Of a stretch of DNA of 64,000 nt, positions 10,421-22,367 are shown piece after piece. The translations under genes and the position numbers were made by a program. Below the pieces are notes generated by a model. That model made no database searches, had not been told where the DNA came from, and saw nothing but the letters and a program-made list of their open reading frames with translations. The first letter of the stretch is position 1. Each line of letters opens with the position of its first letter. The stretch is from NCBI RefSeq assembly GCF_949628265.1, contig NC_088789.1, positions 18,779,883 through 18,843,882 of the forward strand, in the 5' to 3' direction. This stretch comes from Cloeon dipterum. Its lineage: Eukaryota; Arthropoda; Insecta; Ephemeroptera; Baetidae.

Positions 10421-11080
10421 CTGCAAGAGAAAAAAACAAAACACAAACGACGCTAACATGCGCTCACAGCAAGAGAAGACGAAGAGGTTATTGTGTAAAA
10501 CTGTAGGGGCAACCACAGCGTGGCGCCACCGTCCAGCTGCAGTCGCTAGGTGCACTTGCACTTAGTGCAGTGAAAACTCCAGAAGTTCCAGAACATTCGT
10601 TTCGTGCCGTGGCCGTGTGCATGTGCAGTGCATGCATTCGATGTGAAAAACATAACCGCCAAGCGTGTGTTTCTCGTCTCCCAACAATTTTCCCTTTTCC
10701 CAATAATTGAACCCTCTTTAGGAGTAAGTGAATCATTTACCTATTTAATTGTCTAACAAATATTCAGTGATCATGTCAAAGTCTAATCTAGTCCACTTTC
10801 TGTCATTAAATACGAATAATTCGCGATACAAGATTTATGTAATTAGGCGCCATATTAAATTGACGTTCATAATGTAAAAATGATAAATTCTTGAGCTCAA
10901 ACATTAAATGTAAACAATCCAAACTACATACTTGTATAAATAATTTTATTCTTTTTGTGATTCTTAAGACTGATTTGTTGTAATTTTCCAGTTCTAGTAC
11001 GGAGTGAATAAACTTCCTACTCAAGCACGAGACGAGCATTTCTTTGGACCTATTAACCTCCAAAAAACAAACAGAGCAGC
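10421..11080. promoter_or_regulatory. Divergent promoter interval between the CMC4 unit and TANGO6
   Basis: About 660 bases separate the 5' exon of the minus-strand cluster from the TANGO6 start. Both transcripts must begin here, so it is a shared bidirectional promoter region by position. No TATA box at a convincing distance was seen. A 5' non-coding exon of the cluster may lie around 10440-10740. Confidence 0.45.
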
Positions 11081-14000
11081 ATGGACATACTCTCCTTAAT
11101 GGACATGAAGCAGGAGCCGGCCGACGGTGAAAATCGGCTCTTTGCGGCTCTCGCGGTTCTTCTGAAAGCCCCGGACAAGAAGAAGAGCTTCAAGAGAGTT
11201 GAGGACTCACTACGAATCAAGATTTCTGAAGCAAACCACACTCTCGGGTATGAAAACCTCGCTCAGAGCGTCGACCCATTGATTCAACAGTGCGGTCCCT
11301 TGCCTGAAAGCAACACCCGTGACACAGCATGGGACTTTTCCTGCGTCACTCTGTCCATTTTGTTCGAGCTGAAGAAGATCCTGAAGGACGGTGCTTTGCT
11401 CTCAGTCCAGCAAAAAACTCATCTCAGGGCGGCGGCACAGTTTCTGAGTGCCCTCGGCGTCAGTCCACTTTTGCAGCCAGGGGTTGGCATTCCTTTGGAG
11501 TCTCGATGCAACGCTCCCATCACCTTCCCCAAGAACGATATAAAGAAGCTCTCGTACCTTCTTAGAGCCATCCTGTGCCTGATGCAGAACAAAAATACGG
11601 ACATTTACTCAGTTTTCACTGCGAACCTCATGCTGGACATTTTAGCCGGCCTGTTTCAGCTTTCTCATGAGGACAATTCATTCAAGCTTGAAACGAGTAA
11701 ATTTATCAAATCGACGCACCAGCCCACCGTGATGAAGCACCTGCTCATTCTGCTTAAACCGAATCCAAAGTGCCCAAAGTGGTTTGTGCAAACCACCACC
11801 AGCTACCTGAACAAGTGTTTGATGTCCCCAGGAGGAGTGATTTCCACTATCAGGGCCATGCACGACGTACAAAGTGAACATGATGTTCTGGAAAAATACG
11901 CCAAGACTGCTAGGATTATTTTACAGCCGGACTTTGCCAGAAACGCCGAGTATTACAAAAAGCTGTGCCCCCAAGTTATCTACCTTCTCAGCTCGGGCAA
12001 CGAAGAGTACAAAAAAGTTGCGTCTGAAATTGTGCAGGGACTGCACCTGAAGAACGCAGAGTTTTGTCATGAAGGTCTTTTCATCCCTATTTGCCAAGTT
12101 TTCAAGCAAGATTTTGGTGATTTAGAAGGATGTTTAATCCTGGACCAGGAGCAGGAAACTAAAATTTCCTCCTCCATAGAACTATTAATCTTGCTGATCT
12201 CGCACTCTAAAATTAGCCCTGATGTTCTATCCAGGCATTTTAAAGACATTTGCGCATTCTACCTGGCAACAAGGAAAACAGGAGGCACGCCCGCCCTGAG
12301 ATGCAGGACCAAAGATTTGTTGTCCCAGGTGATCGTGCAAGCAGAAGAAGCGAGCATCTGGCATACAATTTCCACTCTTCCCGAAGACTGTCTTGAATCT
12401 CTCTCTGAAGACTCTGCAGTAGCTCAAGCAATGTTTTCAAACTTTCTAAAAAGGTAATACATTATTTGAATAATCTATATCAAACTTTTATATATATATG
12501 TAATGAATCAAACCAGAATTTTATTATCTTTAAAAAAACCTTGATATATTTTATTTTTCTATCAAATTTAGCTGTCAAAGTAGCGTGAAAAAATTTGTAA
12601 TAAGGAACAAAAAATATAGGAACACCGAAAAAAACTGCTTATTTCTTGGCTCTAACAACAGCCTTAAACAGAATGAACAGAAAAATAAATATGTCGACAA
12701 AATGCAAGTTTCAGTTTAAAGATATGGAACTGGTTTATCTTAAGAAGGATTCCCTCCTTCGTGCAGCAAGATTATTTCGCACTGCTCTGAATACATTGGA
12801 TAATTAAAATAAAACTTTGAAAAGTTTTTAAGCTTCAATTCATCAACAGAACCAACATCCAGTTTTGACTTCTTAATTTTAAAAAACGTTTTATTTTAAA
12901 GGTTTTCCACGGTTGATGACTTGCAAGAGAAGATGCTTCTGGTCAGTTTGCTGAGCAGTCTGGCGGGTTTGCCGAGCGTACAGGAGGAATTCATGAAGAA
13001 GCCAAGCAACCAGTTGATTAACCTCCTGAAAGTTCTGCTAGAGGGTGAGAGTGCCGAGATTTTGGACCTGGCGCTGATGCTTCTGCTCTCGATAATCAGT
13101 CACAGCGAGGCTAACCTTAGAAAGTGCCAAAAGTTGCTGCCAGCTGTACAGAAGCTACGCACTTCGAAACATATTTCAGAGGAAACGAAAATCTTGGTAG
13201 AACAAACGTTCACAATCATTGCGACTTATGGAGCTGTCAGTGGCGACGTGCTTTTGGTCGAAGAGAAACTGAAAGAGATGTTCAAGGAGAAGAAAAAGAT
13301 CGAAGAAATCAAACCACAAAAGCCGCAACAAGCAGGTCCTGCCAAGCTCTCTTTTAAGGAGTCTTTGGAGGAAGCGGCTGACGAGGAAATCCCTGTCAAG
13401 GGCCACGGATATTTGAGCTTGACAAAACTCATAAGAAACAAAGATCAGTATTCAAAAGAGAAAGCAGCGGAACTATTTCAGTTGGCTGTTTCTGGAATGG
13501 AACATGATGACTCTTATGTTTACTTGGCGGCTGTTGGGATGATGAGCGCCTTGATCTTGGAAAACCTTGCTCTGCTCCCAAAACTAGCAGAAAACTACAA
13601 CAAACAAGAGCTCAGCCTGCCCTTGAGGAACAGAATCGGAGAGGCCCTTCTGCAGGTCTGCAAGAACTTAGGTAATATTTTCAAGCACTTCACTTTAATT
13701 TAACTCAATTTTATAATTATTTTTTTCCTAATCTTGCTTTTAGGTGAAGTGGCTGGAAGCCAACGCCAGATATTATTGAACGTCTATCTTTCGGGAGCAA
13801 AAGATGCAAATCCAACACACCGAGCGTCCAGTCTGTCAAATTTGGGCGAGGCTTGCAAAGTTTTGGGTTACCGAGTCAGCAGCGATCTCCAAGAGGTTGG
13901 AAAATATATCATCTTTATTTTTCACAAAAATATTTACATTTCAAATTTTCAGATTCTGCTATGTGCTCAGAGTCTTTCCACCTCAGACCCGGACATGCAT

Positions 14001-14252
14001 GTCCGACGGGCGGCGGCTCTCCTCTTGGCGCTCCTCCTTCAGGGTCTTGGCAAACAGGCTGTCAACACCCTTGGATCGTCTTCTCTTGAGGTTTACCGCA
14101 CCATGAAGCAACTGGCCCAGAGTTCAGATGAAACTCTCCGACTGCAAGCTCAACTGGCGTTGGAGGAACTGAACCGAGGTATCAAAGAGAGCATTTTCAA
14201 GCCTCGACCGATGGAAAAGCACATTTACATCACGTCCGCCCCTCCAATTTAA
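11081..14252 (+). CDS. Tango6: TANGO6 (transport and Golgi organisation protein 6)
   Basis: TANGO6/TMCO7 is a large alpha-helical, armadillo-like repeat protein; its Drosophila orthologue came from a screen for secretion and Golgi organisation, and yeast Rtp1 is a relative that links RNA polymerase II subunits to nuclear import. Exons 11081-12453, 12902-13671, 13744-13895 and 13953-14252 join in phase to give 864 residues, shorter than the human protein (about 1,090). The C-terminal half carries the RTP1-type region: GHGYLSLTKLIRNKD near residues 620-635, and DPDMHVRRAAALLLALLLQG near the end. A Lys/Glu-rich acidic linker precedes it. The 57-nt third intron is a multiple of three without a stop. 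A poly(A) signal lies 18 nt after the stop, and the next gene ends 50 nt away on the other strand. Confidence 0.9.
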
Positions 14253-14269
14253 TATGGTTATGGTTTAAA

Positions 14270-14275
14270 AATAAA
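14270..14275 (+). terminator. TANGO6 poly(A) signal
   Basis: AATAAA lies 18 nt after the TANGO6 stop. It falls between two convergent coding regions only 50 nt apart. Confidence 0.6.
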
Positions 14276-14296
14276 CATATTTGTAATTAATTCGAG

Positions 14297-14302
14297 TTTA
14301 TT
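14297..14302 (-). terminator. GPCR poly(A) signal abutting the stop codon
   Basis: On the minus strand the GPCR stop TAG is followed at once by AATAAA. If this hexamer is used, the 3' UTR is only a few tens of bases long and overlaps the TANGO6 3' UTR. Confidence 0.5.
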
Positions 14303-15965
14303 CTATTCAGTGCTACTTGTTGGAACTGTATCTCCGATTGTAAACACTGTAGATATATTATTTGGAGGACAATTTTCACTATTAACCCCATTAGGTCGCC
14401 AGCAAGGTTCTACGTGGTAGGGTTCTCTTGGTTCAAGCGCCCTGCTTGACTCACGCTTTTCCATTTGATTTGTTTGTTTTTGAGCTGTTGGTTCGGGGCT
14501 CTCTTCTGGTTCTGACCTACAGGAATAAGTGTTCTGGATCGCTCTGCGAAAGCCGTCATTGGTCATGCCGTATATGAGCGGATTGATGGCAGCATTTGTG
14601 TAAATTAGGTAATGGGCCACCCACCACAAGATACGGAAATCCAATCCTATCTGGACAGAAATTTTAATTGTTGTTATGTCTGTAATGAGATTTTTACCTT
14701 TTGGGTATTGTTATTTCGCACGTAAATCATAGCAGTAAATGGCACTCTGCAAGCAATGAAAACTAAAACAAGTATGAGAACCATTCTGGTTACCCGTGTC
14801 CTGAAGTCCCTTGTGGAATTAATCGTACTTGCTCTTGTCTGCTTCGCGTAATGCGTCAGCTGCAAATGGTTTTTTTAATTTTTAAAAAATGGGAAAAATT
14901 TTTCGTTAGAATAAGAGTATTTACCTAGGTTTTACATCCATTAATATGTTTAAAAAAATCTATCATACCATCTAGAAACTGTTTTCATTATTTAACATCT
15001 TAAAATATTCCATCTTTGTTCCATAAATTCCCTTGAGGGTAAATTTGGAATTTTAGTCTTATTTTAACATGATTTTGAAAGTTCAAAACAACCAGAAGTT
15101 TACCTTTAAAAATATAGCCGAGTAGCAAATCAGCATCACTGATAAAGGTAGCCAAACCAAAAGGGAAATCATTATGGTCCAGTATACAGATAAAATTGAA
15201 TCTTCAGTGCAGTATTTTTCCAAAAAATCGAGCCACTGTCTTTCCTACATAGTGTTTGTAATTATTTACAAAAACGACTTTAAATTAGTTAAGCTAACCC
15301 TGTATTTCCTAAATAGGACCAGAGGCACCGAAATAGAAATTCCCAAAATCCAAGTTGTGGCGACGACGCACCACGCCATTGGCATGCTCATTTTCTTCTT
15401 CTTTGGGAACACGATGGCCACAAACCTGTCGGCGCTGATTGCTATGAGACTGAAGACACCGCCCAATAGAAGAGAGCCTAGAATAAATTTTTTACACTAA
15501 CAAATAACGCTGAAATTAATTATTATAGTGGCACTCAATACTTTGGACGAAACCCTCAGTTTTGCAGAAGAAAGGTCCGAGCACGTAGTTCTGAAAGGAA
15601 TCATTACAGATGAGTAGCCAGGGCCCGATGATCAGGGCGCAGAGGTCGCACGCCGCCATGTTGGCAATGTAAATGTTCATCGGTGCCAGCCTCAAAAGCC
15701 GGTTCTTGCGGACAGCGTTGAGAATGGCAGCGTTGCCCATGATACCTCCGAAGACGACTGGCAGAAATAATATCACCTTGACGGTGATTTCCCACCAGGG
15801 CTTCACGTACCACAAGTCAATCGGGATGGGAAACTGGCTCACGTCGTCCGAGGTGTAGTTGGTGCCGTTGTAGCAGATAATGTAGTCGAAGTTGACGGTT
15901 TTCTGCTGTAACAAGTCGTCATCGTCACAAGGGATGTAGCTGTTGGAGTAGTGAATGAGTGCCAT
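14303..15965 (-). CDS. Rhodopsin-like (class A) G-protein-coupled receptor, probable neuropeptide receptor
   Basis: Five exons (15542-15965, 15299-15477, 15104-15244, 14698-14859, 14303-14650) join in phase into 417 residues. The extracellular N-terminus is short and acidic, with an NGTN glycosylation site. TM1 has GNAAILNAV, TM2 has IYIANMAACDL, TM3 begins after a Cys (FFCKTEGF) and ends in DRF instead of DRY. The second extracellular loop holds the partner Cys (EKYCTED). TM6 reads ACRVPF where most family members have CWxP, and TM7 has NPLIY. The cytoplasmic tail has Glu/Pro/Gln-rich sequence. These features fit insect peptide receptors, but I cannot place it with a named ligand. A trissin-like or orphan receptor is possible. 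The gene is convergent with TANGO6, and a minus-strand TATA box lies upstream. Confidence 0.85.
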
Positions 15966-16050
15966 GGTATCAGGCCTGCACCACCCCGTAGGCTCCTTTA
16001 TAAAGGCGGCCCCTCCACCAACGAGGAAAGTGCGCAGCTGGGAAGTTCCA

Positions 16051-16056
16051 TTTATA
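16051..16056 (-). promoter_or_regulatory. TATA box upstream of the GPCR
   Basis: TATAAA on the minus strand lies about 86 nt before the GPCR start. Initiation some 30 nt downstream would leave a 5' UTR of about 55-60 nt. A second TATAAA within a palindrome (ctttataaag) lies around 15996-16005, only about 30 nt from the ATG, so the first is the likelier core promoter. Confidence 0.4.
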
Positions 16057-16059
16057 TAA

Positions 16060-17535
16060 TCTGGCTTTTATTTTTTATGTGAATAAGTTCAAAATTTGGA
16101 ACAGGCATGAGGATTCCAATTCTTAAAATTGTACAGATGTTAAAATTTTGTGATGAATAGGGCTGTGAATTTTAGACAGTCAAAATGTTTTCTGACCTCC
16201 CAATCGTCATGGGACAATCAAATAAGCACGAATCGTGCATTTTTTGCCATTTAAACCACAAAAAATGCTATCTTAAATCACCTTGAATCCGTTTTAAACT
16301 CGAGATTTAATTTTTTGAGGATATTTTTATTTTTGCCTGAAATCCAAGCTAATTATTTTTTTCACGTGAGAAAGTTTTTTGTTGCAATTTTTAGACACAT
16401 TTTGTCTGAATTTCTTTAGGGTAAAAAGTAAAAATACAGCAAAGAAAATGTAGCTTCTTTCAAACAAAGCTAAACAAAAGTTATAAAAAACTTACAATTA
16501 ATTTTAATTTCTATAAAAAATGGCGTTCAATTCATATGGAAGGTATAATTGCATTGAATTTTCTTTATTTCAAAATTTCACCTTAGAATAGGAAAAAAAT
16601 AATACTATATATCCTTCATCAAAAAAAGCACTTTGTAAAACTTGAGTATTTGGTGCATGACATATGAATCAAAATTTCTACAAATTAAACGTAATTTTTT
16701 TCAGAGAAGGGCGATCTTAATCAAAAAGTGTATAAATTTGACTAAATGACCTATCTTATAACCACCAAAATCGGCTCAAAAGTCCACTATTTTGCAAATA
16801 TAAAGTCACAAAAGAGTCAACTATTTTGATACATATCAATGAAAATTGACGGCTGTTTCGCTTCAGACTTGAAGAGCCGCCTTTCATTTAGCTGTCATGA
16901 TAAAAATGATGGCATCACTCAAAAGGATATTTACTTTGCTAAAAGCATGTGCTATCTTGTACAAAATTACACATATTGAATAAAGTGAGGAAGGGTGATA
17001 AGCTAAAAATATTGACCTTGTTGGCGAATTCTTGTAAATACTTTTATTAATTGTTTTCAAAAGCATACAAGATATTGGTCCAAAACTATGAAGAGCCAAA
17101 AGCTAGGGGTACTTTAAAATTTCTCAACATTTGAAGTGTATATTGATTTAAATACATTTTCACCAACCTTTGTTACATAAGTGTTGAAGGAAAACGTTAT
17201 GCTTGTACACGGTGTTATGGTTAACAGAGATTGAATAATTTCAATTCAGAAAGTGCACTTTTAGTGCAGTATAATAATTACAATCATGGAGAAAAGAACT
17301 ATAAACATCATGCTAGGATGCGCTTAAAATGACTGATAAGTGCGCTTTTAGTGTGGAAATAAATTATTATTGCGAGGAACACTTTGAATATTTGTGAATA
17401 ATTTGAACCAATGAACTTTCAATTATTTAGCACGCGCGATCCGATGCATAGTGAAAATGGACTCTCCTGACAAATCACATAAAGCCGCAGCTCACTCGGA
17501 AATAATGAAGAAAAAAAAGCACAACACACGTTTCG
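16060..17535. other. Intergenic, one decayed repeat copy
   Basis: This AT-rich DNA lies between two minus-strand genes. It holds one copy of a dispersed repeat (16158-16242, listed separately). No coding region was supported. The 71-codon minus frame near 16884-17099 has no recognisable feature. Confidence 0.5.
16158..16242 (+). repeat. Dispersed repeat, copy A
   Basis: This copy begins TAGGGCTGTGAA and contains GGGACAATCAAATAAGCACG. It resembles copies at 47930-48020 (minus) and 58543-58628 (plus) over roughly 80 bases, with many differences, so the family is old. No coding capacity is seen. Confidence 0.6.
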
Positions 17536-20500
17536 CTACCAAGAGTCGTCCTCCTGGTCAGAATCACAGATATCCTGCATCTTGAGGTACCGCTTGAGCA
17601 TCTTCGGCAGGCAGAAGTGGTCAACAGCGTGGTACACCCTGCGGCCCAGGATCCTTCTGATGTTCAGTCTTGCGATTTCGCACAATGAGAGGGGGTTCGT
17701 CGACACGTCCTTCAGCCAGCTTCCCAGCGCCGCGTCCGGACAGTTTCGCACGGTCGAAACAGAAATTCTTGTGTGCCAACCAGCCAGCACCAGCGTCCGA
17801 ATCAGACTGGGCCTGCCCGTTTTGCGGAAGGCCCACTCGATGGTGTCCCCGGCGATGGGCACGCGGAGGTTTGTGTTGGCCCCTCGACGCACCAGTGCGG
17901 CGGCCGCCTGGCTCCGGCCCAGCAGCAGGGCGCGGCACAGTGCTGAGTCACCGGTGGTCAGAGCTTCAGAGTCGAGATTGACTCCGTGGGCGAGCAGACA
18001 TTCAAGCAGTCGCAAGAAGGTGGCGAAGTCGTGACTGACCGCCTCGTGCAAAACAGAGTGGCCAGTAACTGAATTCGAGCAGTTCACCAAAGCACCTGAC
18101 AAGAAATTAATAATAATTACGAAATTTGTAATTATGTTCCATAGAAAATGTTGCAGAACCCCGGAAGTTTAAAAAAATCTTGAAAAATAATAAATTACGA
18201 GCCGACATATATTTATAGTCATAATTTTACAAAAAGGTTTAAAAAACCAGTGCAATGTTTTTTCTATGTTTGCTAATGCAAGGCATTATTTGCGCTTTAG
18301 TTTACAATAAATTGTTAGTTTTTCCTCGTGACCTCTGAACATGAGCTCTTTTTGTCTGAGGCGGAAATTGAAAAATGTATGGGATTCATAATACCATTAT
18401 TCAAAAGCAAGTTGACCATTTCCACCTGGCCAGTTCTGACTGCAAGCAAAAGGGGGGTGTCACCAGAATCGTCCCTCAGGTTGGCCAAAGCGCCAGCTTG
18501 AAGCAGAAGGCTAACAATCTCAAGCTGTCGAAGGAGAACACAGTGATGTAGCAGCCTGTGGGAGTGTGTGATTTTGGCACCAGCCTCCAAGAGAATTCGC
18601 ACCAGACGAGGTTTTTTCTGCCAAACCGCTTCACACAGGGCGTTGTAGCCTGAAATTTATTTCCAAAAAATAAAATAAGTTGGGTAAACGTGTTTGAACT
18701 GTCCAAATTGGAACAACAAATTAAATGACCTAAAATGAAGCTCGGCATGCAAATTTGATGAATTTTTAATGTGAGTGAATTTTCTTTTGGAAAAAAATCA
18801 CAATTTAGCATTTATTTAATTTAATTTGCACGAATAAAAACTAATTAGATAGCTACTGATCAACTTGTACATTTAAAAGTAGGCAAAATAGTAGTAAATT
18901 TGTGACCAAAACACAAAGACGCTTTATTTAAGTTTAAAAAAATTAAACTCTTTTTTTGTTTAATTGAAATGAAGTGACAGGCTCAATAATTAATTAACAC
19001 TGATCTCGTTTCTTACCGTGTATTTCTTCAAGATTAATCCTTGCGCCTCTTCGAATCAGCATCTGCACAGTAATTTCGTAGCCTCTCGAGACTGCTAAGT
19101 AGAGTGGTGTTCTATCTGAGGAGTCCATCGCGTCGATTCTAGCACCACCTTTCAAAAGCACCTCTGCGACGTCTGTGAAGCCACGAGCACAGGCAGCGTG
19201 CAAGGCACTGCTCTTGTCTGGGCCTTTGGCTTCTGGGTGGGCGCCTCTGGCCAGCAGAAGGGCAGTCGCTCCGATGTGGCCCCTCGCTGAGGCCAGCATC
19301 AGAGGCTTCACGTCGCTGCTGTCGCCTACGTTGGCTTTGCAACCTGTGAAAAATTAAAAAACAAATTAAGGTCAAATCTGATCAAAGTTTAAGTTAGCAA
19401 CACTTGCAGAGCCATAATTTTGAATATGAAGAGAACATCACAAGAACCCAAGCTTAATTTAGAGGAACAAAATTAAAAATTAAAATATATTTATCAGTTC
19501 ACCTCTTTTGATATAGGAGATCCCCTGATAGTGAATAATTGGCGAAAATACCTCATCTCAATAACATCGCAAACGAAAAACATGTGCGCACGGGCCTCAT
19601 TGGAGAAAGCCCAGTGGAGAAAAGGAACAGCTCCCTGTCTCCGCTCCGGGGTACTTTATTGAAACACTAGACATTTTCGTCCCGAGAAATTAATTCACAC
19701 ATGCTGGAAAGATTCAGACCAACAAATAGCAAGTCAAAAAGTTTTCGCAATCCTTCTAGATCCTAATGGAATCGTTTTTTCAATGAAAGAGAATCACACG
19801 TAGCCGCAAATCAACCCCACTTGAACCCCACTCATTGCTCAGATTATACCAATGTAACGTAATGGAAAGCATGCGCTCAACGCTCAACAATGCAAGGCAA
19901 CGGCTTTGAGCATGAATTGCTGATTTTGTTTTCTTAATTTTAGTAACATGATAGCTGCGAATTAATTGCAGCTGAGCGAGCACCAGCTGATAATCGTTTG
20001 GATTTGTTGATTTTGGAGACTAACATTTTTTAACATTCCAAAATTATTAACATTTATTTAATATTTGCTAAAAATTATTTTCATAAACCTTCTGATGCCT
20101 ATGCAAAATTCTAATTCAAAGATATTAAAGCGGTTTACCTGCATTCAGGAGTTCACTGATGATCTCTTCGTTGCCCAATTCTGCAGCGTAGTGCAACGCT
20201 GTCCTGCAGTAGACATCCGTGGCGTTGACGTCGATGTTCTCCAAAACTGGCTCCTGAGGCAGGACGTGCCCTGTCCTCTCCAGGACGCTAGCGTACCACC
20301 TGTACAGAGAGGCCCACGAGTCCTCCTGCTCCGGTTCCTCGTTGTTCTCGGCGGCGCCTTCTTCGAGCAGCTCTTTGTCCCACTCGAGACTCTCCATACC
20401 GTCCGGCGTGAGCACGATTTCATCTTCGGCCTGGTGGATGTTGGATGAGCTCCCGGAAGACGACGAGGCGGGGTTGTTTTCATTGACGTCATATTTGTAG

Positions 20501-20775
20501 ACATAGTACCCAAGGTTTTTGGACCTGCTCTCGCTTTTCATCGACAACAACGCCTTGATCACAGATACCTTCTCATTTTGGACAGCGGCGCCGAGCGGGG
20601 TGAATCCGGCCTTTCCGATCTGATTGATGTTGATTCCTGGTTTATTGTAAAAATTAATAAATCGTTGTTTAAACACTGCAATAAAAGGAAACCAACCCTT
20701 TTTCCGCAGCTCCACAACTTGTGAGACATTGCCATGTTGAATGGCGCAGAACAACTCATCGAGCAAAGAGCCCAT
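17536..20775 (-). CDS. Ankyrin-repeat and SOCS-box (ASB-type) protein
   Basis: ASB proteins are substrate receptors of Cullin-5 E3 ubiquitin ligases: ankyrin repeats bind the target and the C-terminal SOCS box binds Elongin B/C. Exons 20697-20775, 20139-20636, 19017-19343, 18395-18649 and 17536-18095 join in phase to give 572 residues. Ankyrin repeats are visible throughout, for example AGFTPLGAAVQNEKVSVIKA, YCRTALHYAAELGNEEIISE, SSALHAACARGFTDVAEVLL and DSGDTPLLLAVRTGQVEMVN. An acidic, Ser/Glu-rich insert with Trp residues separates the first repeats. The SOCS box, about residues 520-560, reads PLSLCEIARLNIRRIL then LPKMLKRYL. The 60-nt first intron has no in-frame stop, but splicing is required to restore a normal first repeat. 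The specific ASB subtype was not assigned. Confidence 0.88.
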
Positions 20776-22367
20776 TGGGTTTTTTCACCACCACGGCATT
20801 TTCCTCTTCTCGAAGAATCACGTCTCTGGCAAATTATGCAGTCACAGTCTCCAGGATAAAACGTTTTTGTCCGCTGCTTTCATCGCGAACGGACAACGGA
20901 GATCTAAGAGAATTCTCGTTCTCGTCTCGTCTCCTCCGCAGCTGGGGAGTGTTTTTATTTTTTGCTGCGACGCCTCGCCCACTTTTGCAATCCCTTTAAA
21001 CATTGCAGTTTGTTAGTTGGCAGAAGCCAGCGCGCGCGCTCGATCAAGTCTGATCAAGTCTAGTGTTGCGGGATTGCATACACAACGATAGTTTAAGGCG
21101 TAGAGCGGGTGCCGATAAAGATGTTAACATGAGGACCCGACGAATCCATCCAGCGATCCTTTTTCATTTAATTTAGAGTGGAGTTGGGGCAGGTTGGAGT
21201 TACGTTTTATGTCTTAAATTTTGTGTGAGTGGAAAAAAGAAATCAATAATCGTTAATAAGAATACACTATTATGAACTTGTTATTTGTTATCTAATTTTA
21301 ATTAAATATGCTTATTTTGCAAAAATTTATTTTGTGTTTTCAGCTCCCCTCTTGCTTCTTAAATTGCTATAAAAATATTGATGTGCTTCGATAGATGGAA
21401 TCCCACATGAAACGCAATAATATTATAATATTGTCAACATGTTAAAAACGTAAAAAAATCAAAATGTATCTCCAAAATCTTATGTAACACTATACTTGAA
21501 AACTAATACGGTATTAGTAAACCGCAGTCATCTGTGTTTTCTTAATTTGATAATAATTATAGAAAAAATGATATAATTAAATCATTCAATCATGCGACCG
21601 TCGTTAAAATAGTTTTTAAATCCAGTTTTATTCGCACACAATAAATTCATTAACACTCATAATTTTTATTTATTTTAGTAGAACTTGTCAATAAATATTT
21701 TATTTGCAGTTCAACACAACCTAAAAGTAAATCAATCTGCGCTCATGTGCTCACAATAAAAGAAAATAATAAAATATCCTTCTCATTGTGCAAAAAAGCC
21801 GTTGAAATTTAACCAGGAGTGCTTCCCGATTTTTAATATTAGCGTTGTAATTGATAGTCTCTGAAATCGATCGTTTTCCAGAGAAGTAAAAATTGTGGCT
21901 CCCTTGGGTGGGTTCTTTTAATTAATGAAGAGGATTCCTTACAACGTGCATTCTTAATGTACAAGTATGCGGCTGAAGCCGGTTTGACAGAAAACTTGAA
22001 AAACTAGTTTTAATGCTCTTCCCATTTATATTTAGAAGCAGCATTGAAATACACCTTGATAGAAATCCAACACTCTTAGGTGAGAATTAAAATTAATTCG
22101 ACCAAGTTCGAGGATTCATAAAATTGGAAAATTTTAAAATAAATCTTATTGCAATCCTTTTATCATTTATGAAACTTATTAAAATGAGCACGCATTGGGG
22201 TTTCCTTTTTAATACCGTTAATGAATTGCTGTTGCTCGATCGCATATCCATCAAATATAAAAGTAAGGTGGATCTTTGTGCTCATTGTCAGCTCCTGAAG
22301 TATATAGGACACAATAAATAGTTTTTTACTACCTGTTGGATCCTCTTTTTAATCAGCGCTCTAAACG
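20776..22367. other. Divergent intergenic interval
   Basis: About 1.6 kb lies between the ASB gene (minus) and the small gene at 22368 (plus). Both promoters must lie here. The part next to the ASB start is more GC-rich. The rest is AT-rich without supported coding frames. Confidence 0.5.

Noticed and set aside
10154-10561. Minus frame extending CMC4 upstream, with a hydrophobic stretch (WAWLGRIIIWSGGFIFG)
   Set aside because: It runs through a good splice acceptor and would give CMC4 an N-terminal extension absent from the family. It was kept as 5' UTR.
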